From Neisseria flavescens (GTDB taxonomy: Bacteria > Pseudomonadota > Gammaproteobacteria > Burkholderiales > Neisseriaceae): DNA of 64,000 nt. A model generated the notes under the pieces. That model had not been told where the DNA came from. It did no database searches and saw only the letters and a list, made by a program, of their open reading frames with translations. Below, in pieces: positions 23,533 to 32,299 of the stretch. Where the stretch lies: positions 744,001 to 808,000 of the forward strand of contig NZ_CP039886.1 in NCBI RefSeq assembly GCF_005221285.1, given 5' to 3'. Every line of letters starts with the position of its first letter. Within the stretch, counting starts at the first letter, position 1. Both the position numbers and the translations under genes were made by a program.

Positions 23533-23967
23533 TTACTCAGCCTTTAAATCAGCCACGCATTGCTTATCGCGTGCCTCAAAAGCTTCCGCGCCACCCAAGA
23601 GCTTGAGTTGCTCCTCAGGGCTGATTTTGCCGAAGTTTCGGATTTGCTCGTCAGAGAGTTTGCTTAAAGGCTGATCCCACATGCAGACACAATAGTCTTG
23701 AGCCAATTTCTCGTTTTGCGTATCCAAACCTTTTGCCTTCAAATCAGCTTGCCATTTTTCAGCAAAAGGAATGTTTTTCACGCAAGACTCCACCACATTT
23801 TGTTTCATCTGCGGCTTGTTCATGGCGCATTGTGAGAGCAGGGCGGTCAGAGCCAGCAAAGACAAAATAATCCATGCCCAAATGCGGATGGTGCGGATTT
23901 TTGCCTTGGCTTTTTTTCTGGCCGCCAGTTGCTCTTCAGACGGCCTTTCCGTTTGTTGCTCAGTCAT
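23533..23967 (-). CDS. Membrane-anchored conserved neisserial protein
   Basis: The 144-residue product has a charged N-terminus (EEQLAARKKAKAKIRTIR), one membrane segment (IWAWIILSLLALTALL) and a periplasmic domain with four cysteines, including a CVC pair (DYCVCMWDQPLSKLSDEQI). Its ATG overlaps the last eight bases of hom, so it is translated with it, but no functional link is known. Family unknown to me. Confidence 0.7.
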   Translation of the reverse strand: MTEQQTERPSEEQLAARKKAKAKIRTIRIWAWIILSLLALTALLSQCAMNKPQMKQNVVESCVKNIPFAEKWQADLKAKGLDTQNEKLAQDYCVCMWDQPLSKLSDEQIRNFGKISPEEQLKLLGGAEAFEARDKQCVADLKAE

Positions 23968-25267
23968 GCAGGCTTTCCATGCGGATCATGGTGATCGGAG
24001 CATCCACGCAGCTCAGTGCTTCAATCGCTGCGATAGCGCGTTTAACATTGTGTTCCACTGTTGTGTGGGTCAGAATCACAATTTCGGCAGTACTTTGATT
24101 AATCACACCTTTTTGAATCAGAGCCTCGATAGAAACATTTTCTTTGGCCAAGAGTGCGGCAATTTGACCCAAAGTGCCCGGTTCGTCAGTTGCTTGAACG
24201 CGCAGATAGTAGCTGCTGGTAATTTCATCCATAGGCAGAATATTTTGCGCTTGCACTTGTGAAGGTTGGAATGCCAAGTGAGGAACACGATGGTCAGTTT
24301 CCGCTTCAATCAGACGGGCAATATCAATGATGTCGGCAACCACGGCAGAGGCAGTTGGCAATGCACCAGCGCCTGCACCATAATACAAGGTTTCACCAAC
24401 CATATCGGCATTGACACGGACAGCATTCATCACGCCGTTAACGTTAGCCAGCAGACGGCTTTCAGGAATCAGAGTAGGGTGTACACGCAACTCGATGCCT
24501 TTGTCGGTTTTACGGGTAATACCCAACAATTTGATACGGTAGCCAAGCTCTTCAGCGTATTTGATATCTCGGCTGTCGAGTTTGCTGATACCTTCTAAAT
24601 AGCAGGCAGAAAAGTTCATCGGCGTACCGAATGCCAATGCGCTCATAATCGTAATCTTATGGCCGGCATCATGACCTTCGATATCAAAAGTAGGGTCAGC
24701 TTCTGCATAGCCCAAAGCCTGAGCTTCTTCCAATACGTCTGCAAACGCGCTGCCTTTTTCACGCATTTCAGTAAGAATAAAGTTGCTGGTACCATTAATA
24801 ATACCGGCGATACTGCGGATTTGATTTGCAGCCAAGCCCTCACGCAAAGCCTTGATAATAGGGATACCGCCGGCAACAGCAGCTTCAAACTGCACCATGA
24901 CATTTTTTTCTTCCGCCAAAGGGAAAATTTCATTGCCGTATTCAGCCAGCAGTTTTTTATTGGCAGTAACAATGTGTTTACCGTTCTCAATCGCTTTCAA
25001 TACCGCATCTTTGGCAATACCGGTACCGCCAAACAATTCAACTACAACATCAACATCTTGATGTTGAACCAGCTCAAACGGATCTTTGATAAAAGCAGCA
25101 TTCGGGCAAATTTGTTTGGCTTTTTCTTCGCTCAAATCACAAACAGCAGAAATACGGACTTCACGTCCCAAGCGGCGGCTGATTTCCGCAGCGTTGTCCT
25201 GCAATACAGTAGCCGTACCGCCACCGACTGTACCCAAACCTAAAAGACCGATATTTACTGGCTTCAT
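23960..25267 (-). CDS. hom: Homoserine dehydrogenase
   Basis: Reduces aspartate semialdehyde to homoserine, the branch point to threonine, methionine and isoleucine. The 435-residue protein has the NAD(P) motif GLLGLGTVGGGTATVL, the catalytic region GIINGTSNFILTEM and FDIEGHDAGHKITIMSALAF, and a C-terminal ACT domain (about 350-430, from YYLRVQATDEPGTLGQIAAL) that senses threonine. AAAGGAGACAC precedes the ATG. Monofunctional, without an aspartokinase domain. Confidence 0.95.
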   Translation of the reverse strand: MKPVNIGLLGLGTVGGGTATVLQDNAAEISRRLGREVRISAVCDLSEEKAKQICPNAAFIKDPFELVQHQDVDVVVELFGGTGIAKDAVLKAIENGKHIVTANKKLLAEYGNEIFPLAEEKNVMVQFEAAVAGGIPIIKALREGLAANQIRSIAGIINGTSNFILTEMREKGSAFADVLEEAQALGYAEADPTFDIEGHDAGHKITIMSALAFGTPMNFSACYLEGISKLDSRDIKYAEELGYRIKLLGITRKTDKGIELRVHPTLIPESRLLANVNGVMNAVRVNADMVGETLYYGAGAGALPTASAVVADIIDIARLIEAETDHRVPHLAFQPSQVQAQNILPMDEITSSYYLRVQATDEPGTLGQIAALLAKENVSIEALIQKGVINQSTAEIVILTHTTVEHNVKRAIAAIEALSCVDAPITMIRMESLHD

Positions 25268-25474
25268 TGTGTCTCCTTTTGAGCCGATACTTTAAAATAA
25301 TCACGAAAAACCAAGGCTTGTTATAATCGCTTGCAATCGTAAATTCAGAGCAAAGCATCAATGCACAAGGTCAAACGTTGAATCCTACCTGATATTGCTT
25401 GATTTTGCACCTTTTTTTGCAAGGTTTCCCAAGGCCGTCTGAAAAATCGTTCTACCATAAAAACAGGAATTGCC

Positions 25475-25849
25475 ATGAAAATCACAGAAAACCATATCGA
25501 TGAAGCCACATCATTTTTTTCATCCTCACAAGGCATATTGCATATCGGCGAACAAACATATTCAGAACCCATCTGCTGGCAAGATGGCAAAGTGAGCATC
25601 ATTCCTCAAACAACCATCGAAGAATTAAACGAACAAATTTTTATATCAGCAATTGAAACAGCAGAAAACCGTCCAGAAGTCATTATTATAGGTACAGGAG
25701 CAAAACAAAAATTTCTGCATCCCAAAATTGCTGCAGCCTTATCAGCCTACGGAATCGGCTTCGAATGCATGAACACGGCTTCAGCTTGCCGAACTTTAGT
25801 TTTACTGCAAGGCGAAGGCCGAAACACATGGGCTTGGTTGTGGCCATAA
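25475..25849 (+). CDS. Mth938-like domain protein (DUF498/DUF598)
   Basis: A 124-residue soluble protein with the family core PEVIIIGTGAKQKFLHPKIA followed by GIGFECMNTASACRTL. The fold is a small alpha/beta domain also found in the NDUFAF3 assembly factor of mitochondria. The bacterial role is unknown. Located alone, divergent from hom, with a DUS just upstream. Confidence 0.85.
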   Translation: MKITENHIDEATSFFSSSQGILHIGEQTYSEPICWQDGKVSIIPQTTIEELNEQIFISAIETAENRPEVIIIGTGAKQKFLHPKIAAALSAYGIGFECMNTASACRTLVLLQGEGRNTWAWLWP

Positions 25850-25990
25850 TTTGTAAAATAGGCTTTAATATCATACCAATTAAAATTCGCATAATTTATA
25901 TTATGTTAAATTTATAAGTCTAATATTTTTTAGTTTGCTAGTTCCTATTTCTCTTAATTCTACAATTACTTACAGAATTCAAAAATCAAA

Positions 25991-26024
25991 AGGCCGTCTG
26001 AAAGTTGAGTTTCAGACGGCCTTT
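25991..26024. repeat. DUS hairpin inside receptor remnant region
   Basis: AAAGGCCGTCTGAAA and TTTCAGACGGCCTTT around GTTGAG. The same hairpin with the same loop and flanks (TCAAAAGG...CCTTTGTGT) is found at 32607-32642, so a larger unit was duplicated or both derive from one spacer. Confidence 0.7.
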
Positions 26025-26049
26025 GTGTGCAGCATCACTGACGGTTATC

Positions 26050-26422
26050 TTGCTACGGCAATTCAACCCCGCTGGTCTATCGATGCAGATTTGGGCGGGC
26101 GATTCTTTCGCAACAAACTGAAAAGCGGCGTCCGTTTCCATTTCCACAGAGGGTTTATCAAAACCGCAGGGTGATTTTTCAGGCATATTATGACCAAGCA
26201 GGTAATGGAAAACAGGCAGACCCCGACTATATTAGATGACAGCCTGTCGCTACATGGGATGCCTATCTGCGCTACAAAATCGGCAAGAAGCTAACCGCCG
26301 AACTGGTTGGAACGAATTTGGGCAATCGCTATTATCTTGATCCAATCAATCCTACCCATATGCCCGCACTGGACAGGACGATACGCATTGGGATAACTGG
26401 AAAATGGTAATGACCAATTAAT
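26050..26422 (+). pseudogene. C-terminal remnant of a TonB-dependent outer-membrane receptor
   Basis: Three frames together spell the end of a TonB-dependent receptor barrel: QPRWSIDADLGGRFFRNKL (to 26174), then, after a frameshift, YIR.PVATWDAYLRYKIGKKL, LVGTNLGNRYYLDPINPTHM and a final RTIRIGITGKW. The strand-turn-strand NLGNRYYLDP and the terminal aromatic (W) are characteristic. The N-terminal plug and most of the barrel are missing. The rest of 25850-26628 holds only A/T-rich spacer and DUS copies. Confidence 0.7.
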
Positions 26423-26439
26423 CATTTTGGGAGTAAAAA

Positions 26440-26474
26440 GCCGTCTGAACATTGGGTTTCAGACGGCTTTTTAC
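26440..26474. terminator. DUS hairpin
   Basis: AAGCCGTCTGAA and TTCAGACGGCTTTTT surround a short loop; the T run makes it a good rightward terminator for the dead receptor gene. Confidence 0.65.
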
Positions 26475-26628
26475 ATGATGGCTTAGTCATGCCCTACTCT
26501 TTCATGTTATATGAAGGTTGAAGCTAACCTGCATAATTTTTATATCTTCTGCTTTGGAATTAAAAAGGCTGTTTGAAAATGAAACGTCTATATTTCAGAC
26601 GGCCTTTGCTTTATAGCAAACTCGAAAT

Positions 26629-27510
26629 TTAAGCCACGAAATCCAACCCTATGTCCAGCGAACGGCTACTGTGGGTCAGATAGCCAAGGGCGATGCCGTC
26701 TACGCCGGTTTGTGCTACGCGTTTCAGTCGGTCGAAGCCGATGCCGCCCGATGCTTCGCAATAGATGGTGTGTGTGTGGGTTGTTTGTGTGTGGCAGCGG
26801 TTTGCCGCTTCTTTCAGGGTTTCGTCGTCCATGTTGTCCAGCAAAATCCGTTCCGCGCCCGCTGCGATGGCTTCGTCCAGTTGTGCCAACGTGTCCACTT
26901 CGACTTCCACGCAGGTCAACGGTCCGACCGCCTGTTTTGCCTGACGAACGGCTTGGGCGATGCTGCCGCAATAGGCGAGGTGGTTGTCTTTGATGAGTAC
27001 GGCGTCGTCCAAACCCATGCGGTGGTTCACGCCGCCGCCTGCCCTGACGGCGTATTTTTGCAGGACGCGCAGCAGGGGGATGGTTTTGCGGCTGCACACG
27101 ATGTCTGTACCGTATTCGGCGACTTCGGCAACGGCAAGCGCGGTGGCGGTGGCGATGCCGCTTAAGTGCGTGAGGTAGTTGAGCGCGGTGCGTTCGGCGG
27201 CGAGCAGGGCGCGGGCGTTGCCTTCGACGGCGGCAAGCGTCTGACCTGCGCGGACGGTTTGCCCGTCTTGGATTTCAGCTTGAAAGCGGACGGACGGATC
27301 CATCGTCTGAAAGGCGAGGCGCGCCAAGTCCATGCCGGCGATGACGCCGTTTTCGCGGCTGACGAGGAAGAGTTTGGCGGTTTTGTCAGGCGCGATGACG
27401 GCGGCGGACGTAATGTCGCCGCGCCTGCCCAAATCTTCGCTCAAGGCTTGTTCGACCATGGGGCGCAACAGGGTGTCGGGCAGGGGGAAGAGGGTGTTTT
27501 CAGACGGCAT
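26629..27510 (-). CDS. nadC: Nicotinate-nucleotide diphosphorylase (quinolinate phosphoribosyltransferase)
   Basis: Converts quinolinate and PRPP to nicotinate mononucleotide in NAD synthesis. The 293-residue product has the QPRTase landmarks SEDLGRRGDITSAAVI, AERTALNYLTHLSGIATAT, CSRKTIPLLRVLQKYAVRAG, HRMGLDDAVLIKDNH and EASGGIGFDRLKR. The start at 27510 is chosen for AAAGGAAA ahead of it; its first five codons (MPSEN) are an AT-type DUS. The gene lies downstream of the NadQ-like regulator on the same strand but is cut off from it by the Correia element with its toxin cassette. Confidence 0.93.
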   Translation of the reverse strand: MPSENTLFPLPDTLLRPMVEQALSEDLGRRGDITSAAVIAPDKTAKLFLVSRENGVIAGMDLARLAFQTMDPSVRFQAEIQDGQTVRAGQTLAAVEGNARALLAAERTALNYLTHLSGIATATALAVAEVAEYGTDIVCSRKTIPLLRVLQKYAVRAGGGVNHRMGLDDAVLIKDNHLAYCGSIAQAVRQAKQAVGPLTCVEVEVDTLAQLDEAIAAGAERILLDNMDDETLKEAANRCHTQTTHTHTIYCEASGGIGFDRLKRVAQTGVDGIALGYLTHSSRSLDIGLDFVA

Positions 27511-27566
27511 GGGGTTTCCTTTGTTGAAAAATATTGGTGTTGCACCGATGGGGCAAAACTTCATTT

Positions 27567-27630
27567 TATAGTGGATTAACAAAAACCAGTACGGCGTTGC
27601 CTCGCCTTAGCTCAAAGAGAACAATTCTCT
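27567..27630. repeat. Correia element (CREE), left part, split by an insertion
   Basis: Begins with the terminal repeat TATAGTGGATTAAC, continues through the typical CREE interior (CAGTACGGCGTTGCCTCGCC) and stops at AATTCTCT, where the insertion starts. The other half is at 28374-28465. Joined, the halves make a full-length element of about 155 bases. Confidence 0.85.
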
Positions 27631-27644
27631 CCGGCGTCATCTGA

Positions 27645-28121
27645 TTATTTTGAAATTGCCATTTCAATGACTTGCTCAACATAGTTGTTTTCCAAATCAA
27701 TTACGTCTCCTTTTCTTTGATTTGATTTTTTTAGTTCATTATATGCATAAAAAATGACGATTTTCTTCCCTTCACAAAATAAATGTCTGTCGGATTTATT
27801 CATCATATACATACTTTCATTCCTTACGATGCCTTCACCATCTATAAAACTAAAACTATTCGGTATATTTCTTCGTTCCATTCCCGCTTCATATATTGAC
27901 GATATCACTCCGGAAACGCTTCTGGTGATAATCTGTCCGGAATCAATATTACTCCACCATTCCTCTGATGCAAATAAGCCTTTGTCTTTTTTGATGCCAA
28001 AGATACTTTCGTCATTTAATGATAATAATCTTGTCTTTTCAATAAATTCTTTTTCTCTTTTCATGACTTTTTTAAAATCATAGATTAAATACATATCATC
28101 ATCCAAAATCAAATAACTCAT
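27645..28121 (-). CDS. Probable immunity protein of the inserted toxin cassette
   Basis: The 158-residue cytoplasmic protein (MSYLILDDDMYLIYDFKKVM) is AT-rich, acidic and lysine-rich, with no signal or membrane segment and no family I recognise. Its ATG overlaps the stop of the preceding toxin-like frame by four bases (ATGA), the arrangement of toxin-immunity pairs in CdiA/MafB systems. I infer immunity from this layout, from size and from base composition, not from a domain. Confidence 0.55.
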   Translation of the reverse strand: MSYLILDDDMYLIYDFKKVMKREKEFIEKTRLLSLNDESIFGIKKDKGLFASEEWWSNIDSGQIITRSVSGVISSIYEAGMERRNIPNSFSFIDGEGIVRNESMYMMNKSDRHLFCEGKKIVIFYAYNELKKSNQRKGDVIDLENNYVEQVIEMAISK

Positions 28122-28384
28122 TTTACGTCTCCAATTTTTTCAAAATAAATAATCTGTTTCTCAAAAGTTTCTTTACCGCCAGCCCTACCCAGTCCTGTAT
28201 TGACTACCCCTTTCCCTTTATTCACATATGGCTTCCCTTGACCTTCAAGTTTAAATTGTACTTGTGTTTTTTCAGTCCATCCCTTATTTGTGCGAGGTAA
28301 ATCTGGAAAAAGTTTGCCTGTGGCTGAGTTGCCTGTGGTGCCAATCTTTTTTAAAACTTCCATAGTTCCTGGTAAGGTGTTCAA
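28118..28384 (-). CDS. Orphan toxin C-terminal fragment
   Basis: An 88-codon frame reading (from TTG 28384 or ATG 28363) MEVLKKIGTTGNSATGK and ending EKQIIYFEKIGDVK. The middle is rich in G, K and N (GQGKPYVNKGKGVVNTGLG), like the ends of polymorphic secreted toxins. The frame opens inside the right CREE half, so it has no delivery domain and no proper start. It is followed, with a four-base overlap, by the immunity-like gene. I read it as a displaced toxin tip; the nuclease or other activity is not identifiable. Confidence 0.5.
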   Translation of the reverse strand: MNTLPGTMEVLKKIGTTGNSATGKLFPDLPRTNKGWTEKTQVQFKLEGQGKPYVNKGKGVVNTGLGRAGGKETFEKQIIYFEKIGDVK

Positions 28385-28465
28385 GCACCAAGTGAATCGG
28401 TTCCGTACTATCTGTACTGTCTGCGGCTTCGTCGCCTTGTCCTGATTTTTGTTAATCCACTATAG
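28374..28465. repeat. Correia element (CREE), right part
   Basis: Starts AAGGTGTTCAAGCACCAAG, where the intact copy at 32376-32529 has AAGGTGCTGAAGCACC, and ends TTAATCCACTATA, the inverted terminal repeat. It is the second half of the element split at 27630. Confidence 0.85.
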
Positions 28466-28481
28466 GTCGTCTGAAAACGGG

Positions 28482-29420
28482 CTAACGGCTGCCCAGTGGC
28501 AGTCCGATATCAGAAATCAGCTGATCGGGCAGAACGTCGTCGCGGAAGCGGTAAAGCTGCGCAGGACGGCCTTTACTGCCCGATACGCCGGTATCCGACG
28601 GCTCGATGAGGTTTTGCTGCTGAATCTGGCGGCGGAAGTTTTGCTTGTGCAGCAATCTGCCGCTGATGGCTTCGACGCTGTTTTGCAGTTGCAGCAGCGT
28701 GAATTCGGGCGGCATCAATTCAAAAATCACGGGGCGGTATTTGATTTTGGCGCGCAGGCGGGACAGGGCGGTTGCCAGCACGCGGCGGTGGTCGTGGCGC
28801 ATGGGCTGCCCCGTGAGCGCGAAGTCGAAGTTTGCCTGCGGCTCGGCGGCTTCCGCTATCAGGCCGCTTTCATACAACATTTCATAGCGTTGCAAAACGT
28901 ATTCTTCCGACCAGTTTTCCGGTTCGACCCCCCAACACAAATGAATGCGCTTGAGCCGCTTTTGGCGGACTTCCTCCGTGTCCGCCGAGTTTGCCCAAAT
29001 GCGCAGGCGGCTGACAATGGCGTCGCGCTGCCCGCCGTCGGTACGCAAATCTTCCCACGGGAAATAGCCGTAGCAGTCCTGCCATTTCGCATCCGGATGC
29101 AGGATGCTGTCGGCTGCCTCGTGCACCAGCCCCAAATAGCTGACGTATAAGACAGGCAGGCCTTGTTCATTTTGGCGGCTTGTATCTACAAACGTATAAA
29201 GCTGTTCTACATAGCCCATGGGCTGTGATGTCTGTTTGGCGACCCACATCCTGACCCCTGCTTGCAGAGAGTGGCGAAGCGGTGCAAGCAGGCCATTGGG
29301 TAATAGCTCTCCTTTGGCAACTGTCAAAACCCTCAAGCTGCCGTTTGTAATGGCAATCAGTACAGGAACAAGCTCAACGATACTTTGCGGATTGGCTGCT
29401 GTTTCAGGATAAGCATCCAT
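28482..29420 (-). CDS. NadQ-like (COG4111) Nudix-related transcriptional regulator of NAD synthesis
   Basis: A 312-residue protein: an N-terminal Nudix-like domain without an intact Nudix box (it has VLIAITNGSLRVLTV and LLPNGLLAPLRHSLQAGVRMWV) and a C-terminal winged-helix part with PPEFTLLQLQNSVEAISGR and LHKQNFRRQIQQQNLIEP, the NrtR/NadQ-type DNA-binding module. NadQ-group regulators repress NAD synthesis genes. It is divergent from nadA-nadB, and a near-perfect 25-base palindrome (29484-29508) lies between, so control of nadAB and itself is inferred. nadC lies downstream in the same direction. Confidence 0.75.
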   Translation of the reverse strand: MDAYPETAANPQSIVELVPVLIAITNGSLRVLTVAKGELLPNGLLAPLRHSLQAGVRMWVAKQTSQPMGYVEQLYTFVDTSRQNEQGLPVLYVSYLGLVHEAADSILHPDAKWQDCYGYFPWEDLRTDGGQRDAIVSRLRIWANSADTEEVRQKRLKRIHLCWGVEPENWSEEYVLQRYEMLYESGLIAEAAEPQANFDFALTGQPMRHDHRRVLATALSRLRAKIKYRPVIFELMPPEFTLLQLQNSVEAISGRLLHKQNFRRQIQQQNLIEPSDTGVSGSKGRPAQLYRFRDDVLPDQLISDIGLPLGSR

Positions 29421-29483
29421 GCGTGGCTTTCATTCAAGAGAAAACCTTATTGTAAACCAAAGCGGTTTTCAGACGACCTTGCA

Positions 29484-29508
29484 TATTATACTCAAGTTGA
29501 GCATAATA
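29484..29508. promoter_or_regulatory. Palindromic operator between the NadQ-like gene and nadA
   Basis: Half-sites TATTATACTCAA and TTGAGCATAATA meet at a single central G, with one mismatched pair out of twelve. It stands 64 bases before the regulator's start and 67 before the nadA start, the right place for a divergent operator. The A/T-rich flanks could hold both promoters. Confidence 0.7.
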
Positions 29509-29574
29509 TAAAACAGTTTAAAAAACAGGCGGCAAACCTTTATGCCGTCTGAAAACCAGCCACAAGGAAACATC

Positions 29575-30687
29575 ATGCAAACCGCCGCCCGCCGCTCGTT
29601 CGATTACGATATGCCCCTCATCCAAACGCCGACTTCCGCCTGCCAAATCCGTCAGGCGTGGGCGAAGGTTGCCGATACGCCAGACCGCGAGACGGCAGGC
29701 CGTCTGAAAGATGAAATCAAGGCTTTGCTGAAGGAGAAAAACGCGGTCTTGGTGGCGCATTATTATGTTGATCCTCTGATTCAGGATTTGGCTTTGGAAA
29801 CGGGCGGATGCGTGGGCGATTCGCTGGAAATGGCACGCTTCGGTGCGGAACACGAAGCCGGTACGCTGGTGGTAGCGGGCGTGCGTTTCATGGGCGAGAG
29901 CGCGAAAATCCTCTGCCCTGAAAAAACGGTGCTGATGCCTGATTTGGAGGCGGAATGTTCTTTGGATTTGGGTTGTCCCGAAGAAGCGTTTTCGACGTTT
30001 TGCGACCAACACCCCGACCGCACGGTGGTGGTGTACGCCAACACTTCCGCCGCCGTGAAAGCGCGTGCCGACTGGGTGGTAACGTCTTCAGTGGCGTTGG
30101 AAATCGTGTCGTATCTGAAATCGCGCGGCGAGAAACTGATTTGGGGACCCGACCGCCACCTCGGCGACTACATCCGCCGCGAAACGGGCGCGGATATGCT
30201 GTTGTGGCAGGGTTCGTGCATCGTCCATAACGAATTCAAAGGGCAGGAACTGGCGGCGTTGAAGGCGGAACACCCCGACGCGGTGGTGCTGGTACATCCA
30301 GAATCGCCGCAAAGCGTCATCGAACTGGGCGACGTGGTCGGCTCGACCAGCAAACTGCTGAAAGCCGCCGTATCGCGCCCTGAAAAAAAATTCATCGTGG
30401 CGACCGATTTGGGCATCCTGCACGAAATGCAAAAGCAGGCACCCGTCAAAGAATTCATCGCCGCGCCGACGGCAGGCAACGGCGGAAGCTGCAAAAGCTG
30501 CGCGTTCTGCCCGTGGATGGCGATGAATTCGCTGGGCGGCATCAAATACGCCCTGACAAGCGGACGCAACGAAATCCTGTTGGACAGGAAGCTGGGCGAA
30601 GCCGCCAAACTGCCTTTGCAGCGTATGCTCGACTTCGCGGCAGGGCTGAAGAAAAAAGATGTGTTCAACGGCATGGGCCCCGCCTGA
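29575..30687 (+). CDS. nadA: Quinolinate synthase A
   Basis: Condenses iminoaspartate and dihydroxyacetone phosphate to quinolinate using a [4Fe-4S] cluster. The 370-residue product has VLVAHYYVDPLIQDLA, GVRFMGESAKILCPEKTVL, WGPDRHLGDYI and the C-terminal cysteine region GGSCKSCAFCPWMAMNSL. The start at 29575 follows CAAGGAAACATC; an in-frame ATG at 29542 (MPSEN, again a DUS) has no ribosome site. First gene of nadA-nadB and probably controlled by the palindrome upstream. Confidence 0.94.
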   Translation: MQTAARRSFDYDMPLIQTPTSACQIRQAWAKVADTPDRETAGRLKDEIKALLKEKNAVLVAHYYVDPLIQDLALETGGCVGDSLEMARFGAEHEAGTLVVAGVRFMGESAKILCPEKTVLMPDLEAECSLDLGCPEEAFSTFCDQHPDRTVVVYANTSAAVKARADWVVTSSVALEIVSYLKSRGEKLIWGPDRHLGDYIRRETGADMLLWQGSCIVHNEFKGQELAALKAEHPDAVVLVHPESPQSVIELGDVVGSTSKLLKAAVSRPEKKFIVATDLGILHEMQKQAPVKEFIAAPTAGNGGSCKSCAFCPWMAMNSLGGIKYALTSGRNEILLDRKLGEAAKLPLQRMLDFAAGLKKKDVFNGMGPA

Positions 30688-30738
30688 TTTGCCGTCCGTA
30701 TTGCCGTTTCAGACGATCTCTCAAACAAGGACAACACC

Positions 30739-32247
30739 ATGCAAACCGATTGCGACGTATTGATTGCCGGAAACGGGCTGGCGGCACTGACGCTCGCCCT
30801 GTCGCTGCCTGAATCGTTCCGCATCGTCATTTTGTGTAAAAACCGGCTGGACGACACCGCCAGCCGTCATGCGCAAGGCGGGATTGCGGCGGCGTGGTCG
30901 GGAGAGGACGACATCGAAAAACACGTCGCCGATACTTTGGAAGCGGGCGCGGGTTTATGCGACGAAGCCGCCGTCCGCGCCATCCTGTCGCAGGGCAAAC
31001 CGGCAATCGAATGGCTGCTGGCGCAGGGTGTGGCGTTTGACCGGAATCATAACGACCTGCACCTGACGCGCGAAGGCGGGCATACCTGCCGCCGAATCGC
31101 CCACGTTGCCGACTACACGGGCGAAGCCGTCATGCAGAGCCTGATTGCCCAAATACGCTGCCGCCCGAACATCCGCGTTTGCGGGCGGCAGATGGCGTTG
31201 GACGTTCAAACCGAATCAGGTGTGGCGTGCGGACTGATCGTCCTTGACCGCCGAACGCAAGAAACCTACCTCATCCGCGCCCGCCATACCGTACTCGCAG
31301 GCGGCGGCTTGGGACAGATTTACACCGCCACCACCACGCCGCCCGAATGCACGGGCGACGCCATCGCCATGGCGATACGCGCAGGCTGCGCAGTCGAAAA
31401 CCTCGAATTTATCCAATTCCACCCCACAGGCTTGGCAAGGCTGTCTGAAAACGGACGCACCTTCCTGATTTCCGAAGCCGTGCGCGGCGAAGGCGGCATT
31501 CTGACCAACCAATCGGGCGAACGGTTTATGCCGCATTACGACCGCCGCGCCGAACTCGCGCCGCGCGACATCGTTGCCCGCACCATCGCTGCCGAAATCG
31601 CCAAACAAACGCAAGACTTCGTCTCACTCAATATCAGCCATCAACCCGCAGCGTTCGTCCGCCGGCATTTCCCGTCCATCCATCGGCACTGCCTGTCCCA
31701 ATGCGGCTTGGACATCACGCGCCAAGCCATCCCCGTCCGCCCCGTGCAACACTACACCTGCGGCGGCATCCAAACCGACCCCAGCGGCAGAACCTCCCTG
31801 CCGCAGCTCTACTCCTTAGGCGAAACCGCCTGCACCGGCTTGCACGGAGCCAACCGCCTCGCCAGTAACTCCCTGCTCGAATGCGTCGTTACCGCCAGGC
31901 TTGCCGCCCAAACCATCGCGGACGGACAAGCGTTCCAAACCGCACCGCCCCAAAGGCCGTCTGAAAGCCCCACCGCCGAAGCAGGCATCTTTTCAGACGG
32001 CATCCAAAACACATTCAGCCGCCCCGCCCTGCAAGCGTTCAACCAACGCCATCTGGGCATTCTCCGCAACGATACCGGCCTGCGCCGCGCCATCGCCCAA
32101 CTGTGGCTTTGGAAGCAAAACCAAGCCGAGCCGCACACCGCGTCCGAATACGAAAACCGCAACCTGCTTGAATGCAGCCTCGCCGTCGCCCAAGCCGCAT
32201 ACAGGCGGAGACAGAACATCGGAGCACATTTTAATAGTGATTGTTAA
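30739..32247 (+). CDS. nadB: L-aspartate oxidase
   Basis: FAD enzyme oxidising aspartate to iminoaspartate for NadA. The 502-residue protein has the Rossmann motif LIAGNGLAALTLALSL, SRHAQGGIAAAW, HTCRRIAHVADYTGEAVM, EFIQFHPTGLA, EAVRGEGGILTNQSGERFM and YTCGGIQTDPSGRTSLPQLY, then GANRLASNSLLECVV. Full length; lies 51 bases after nadA with AAGGACAAC before the ATG. Confidence 0.95.
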   Translation: MQTDCDVLIAGNGLAALTLALSLPESFRIVILCKNRLDDTASRHAQGGIAAAWSGEDDIEKHVADTLEAGAGLCDEAAVRAILSQGKPAIEWLLAQGVAFDRNHNDLHLTREGGHTCRRIAHVADYTGEAVMQSLIAQIRCRPNIRVCGRQMALDVQTESGVACGLIVLDRRTQETYLIRARHTVLAGGGLGQIYTATTTPPECTGDAIAMAIRAGCAVENLEFIQFHPTGLARLSENGRTFLISEAVRGEGGILTNQSGERFMPHYDRRAELAPRDIVARTIAAEIAKQTQDFVSLNISHQPAAFVRRHFPSIHRHCLSQCGLDITRQAIPVRPVQHYTCGGIQTDPSGRTSLPQLYSLGETACTGLHGANRLASNSLLECVVTARLAAQTIADGQAFQTAPPQRPSESPTAEAGIFSDGIQNTFSRPALQAFNQRHLGILRNDTGLRRAIAQLWLWKQNQAEPHTASEYENRNLLECSLAVAQAAYRRRQNIGAHFNSDC

Positions 32248-32255
32248 GGCTGATA

Positions 32256-32276
32256 GAGACCTTTGCAAAATACCCC
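32256..32276. mobile_element. IS1106-like terminal repeat remnant
   Basis: GAGACCTTTGCAAAATACCC resembles the terminal inverted repeat of IS1106/IS5-type elements of Neisseria. No transposase is present nearby, so it is a solo end or a chance relic. Confidence 0.4.
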
Positions 32277-32299
32277 TCTTCTTTTCTCCCTGGACACCC

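Noticed and set aside
28449..29150. Plus-strand frame opposite the NadQ-like gene
   Set aside because: It has no recognisable motif and overlaps a protein with a good Nudix-like/winged-helix pattern.
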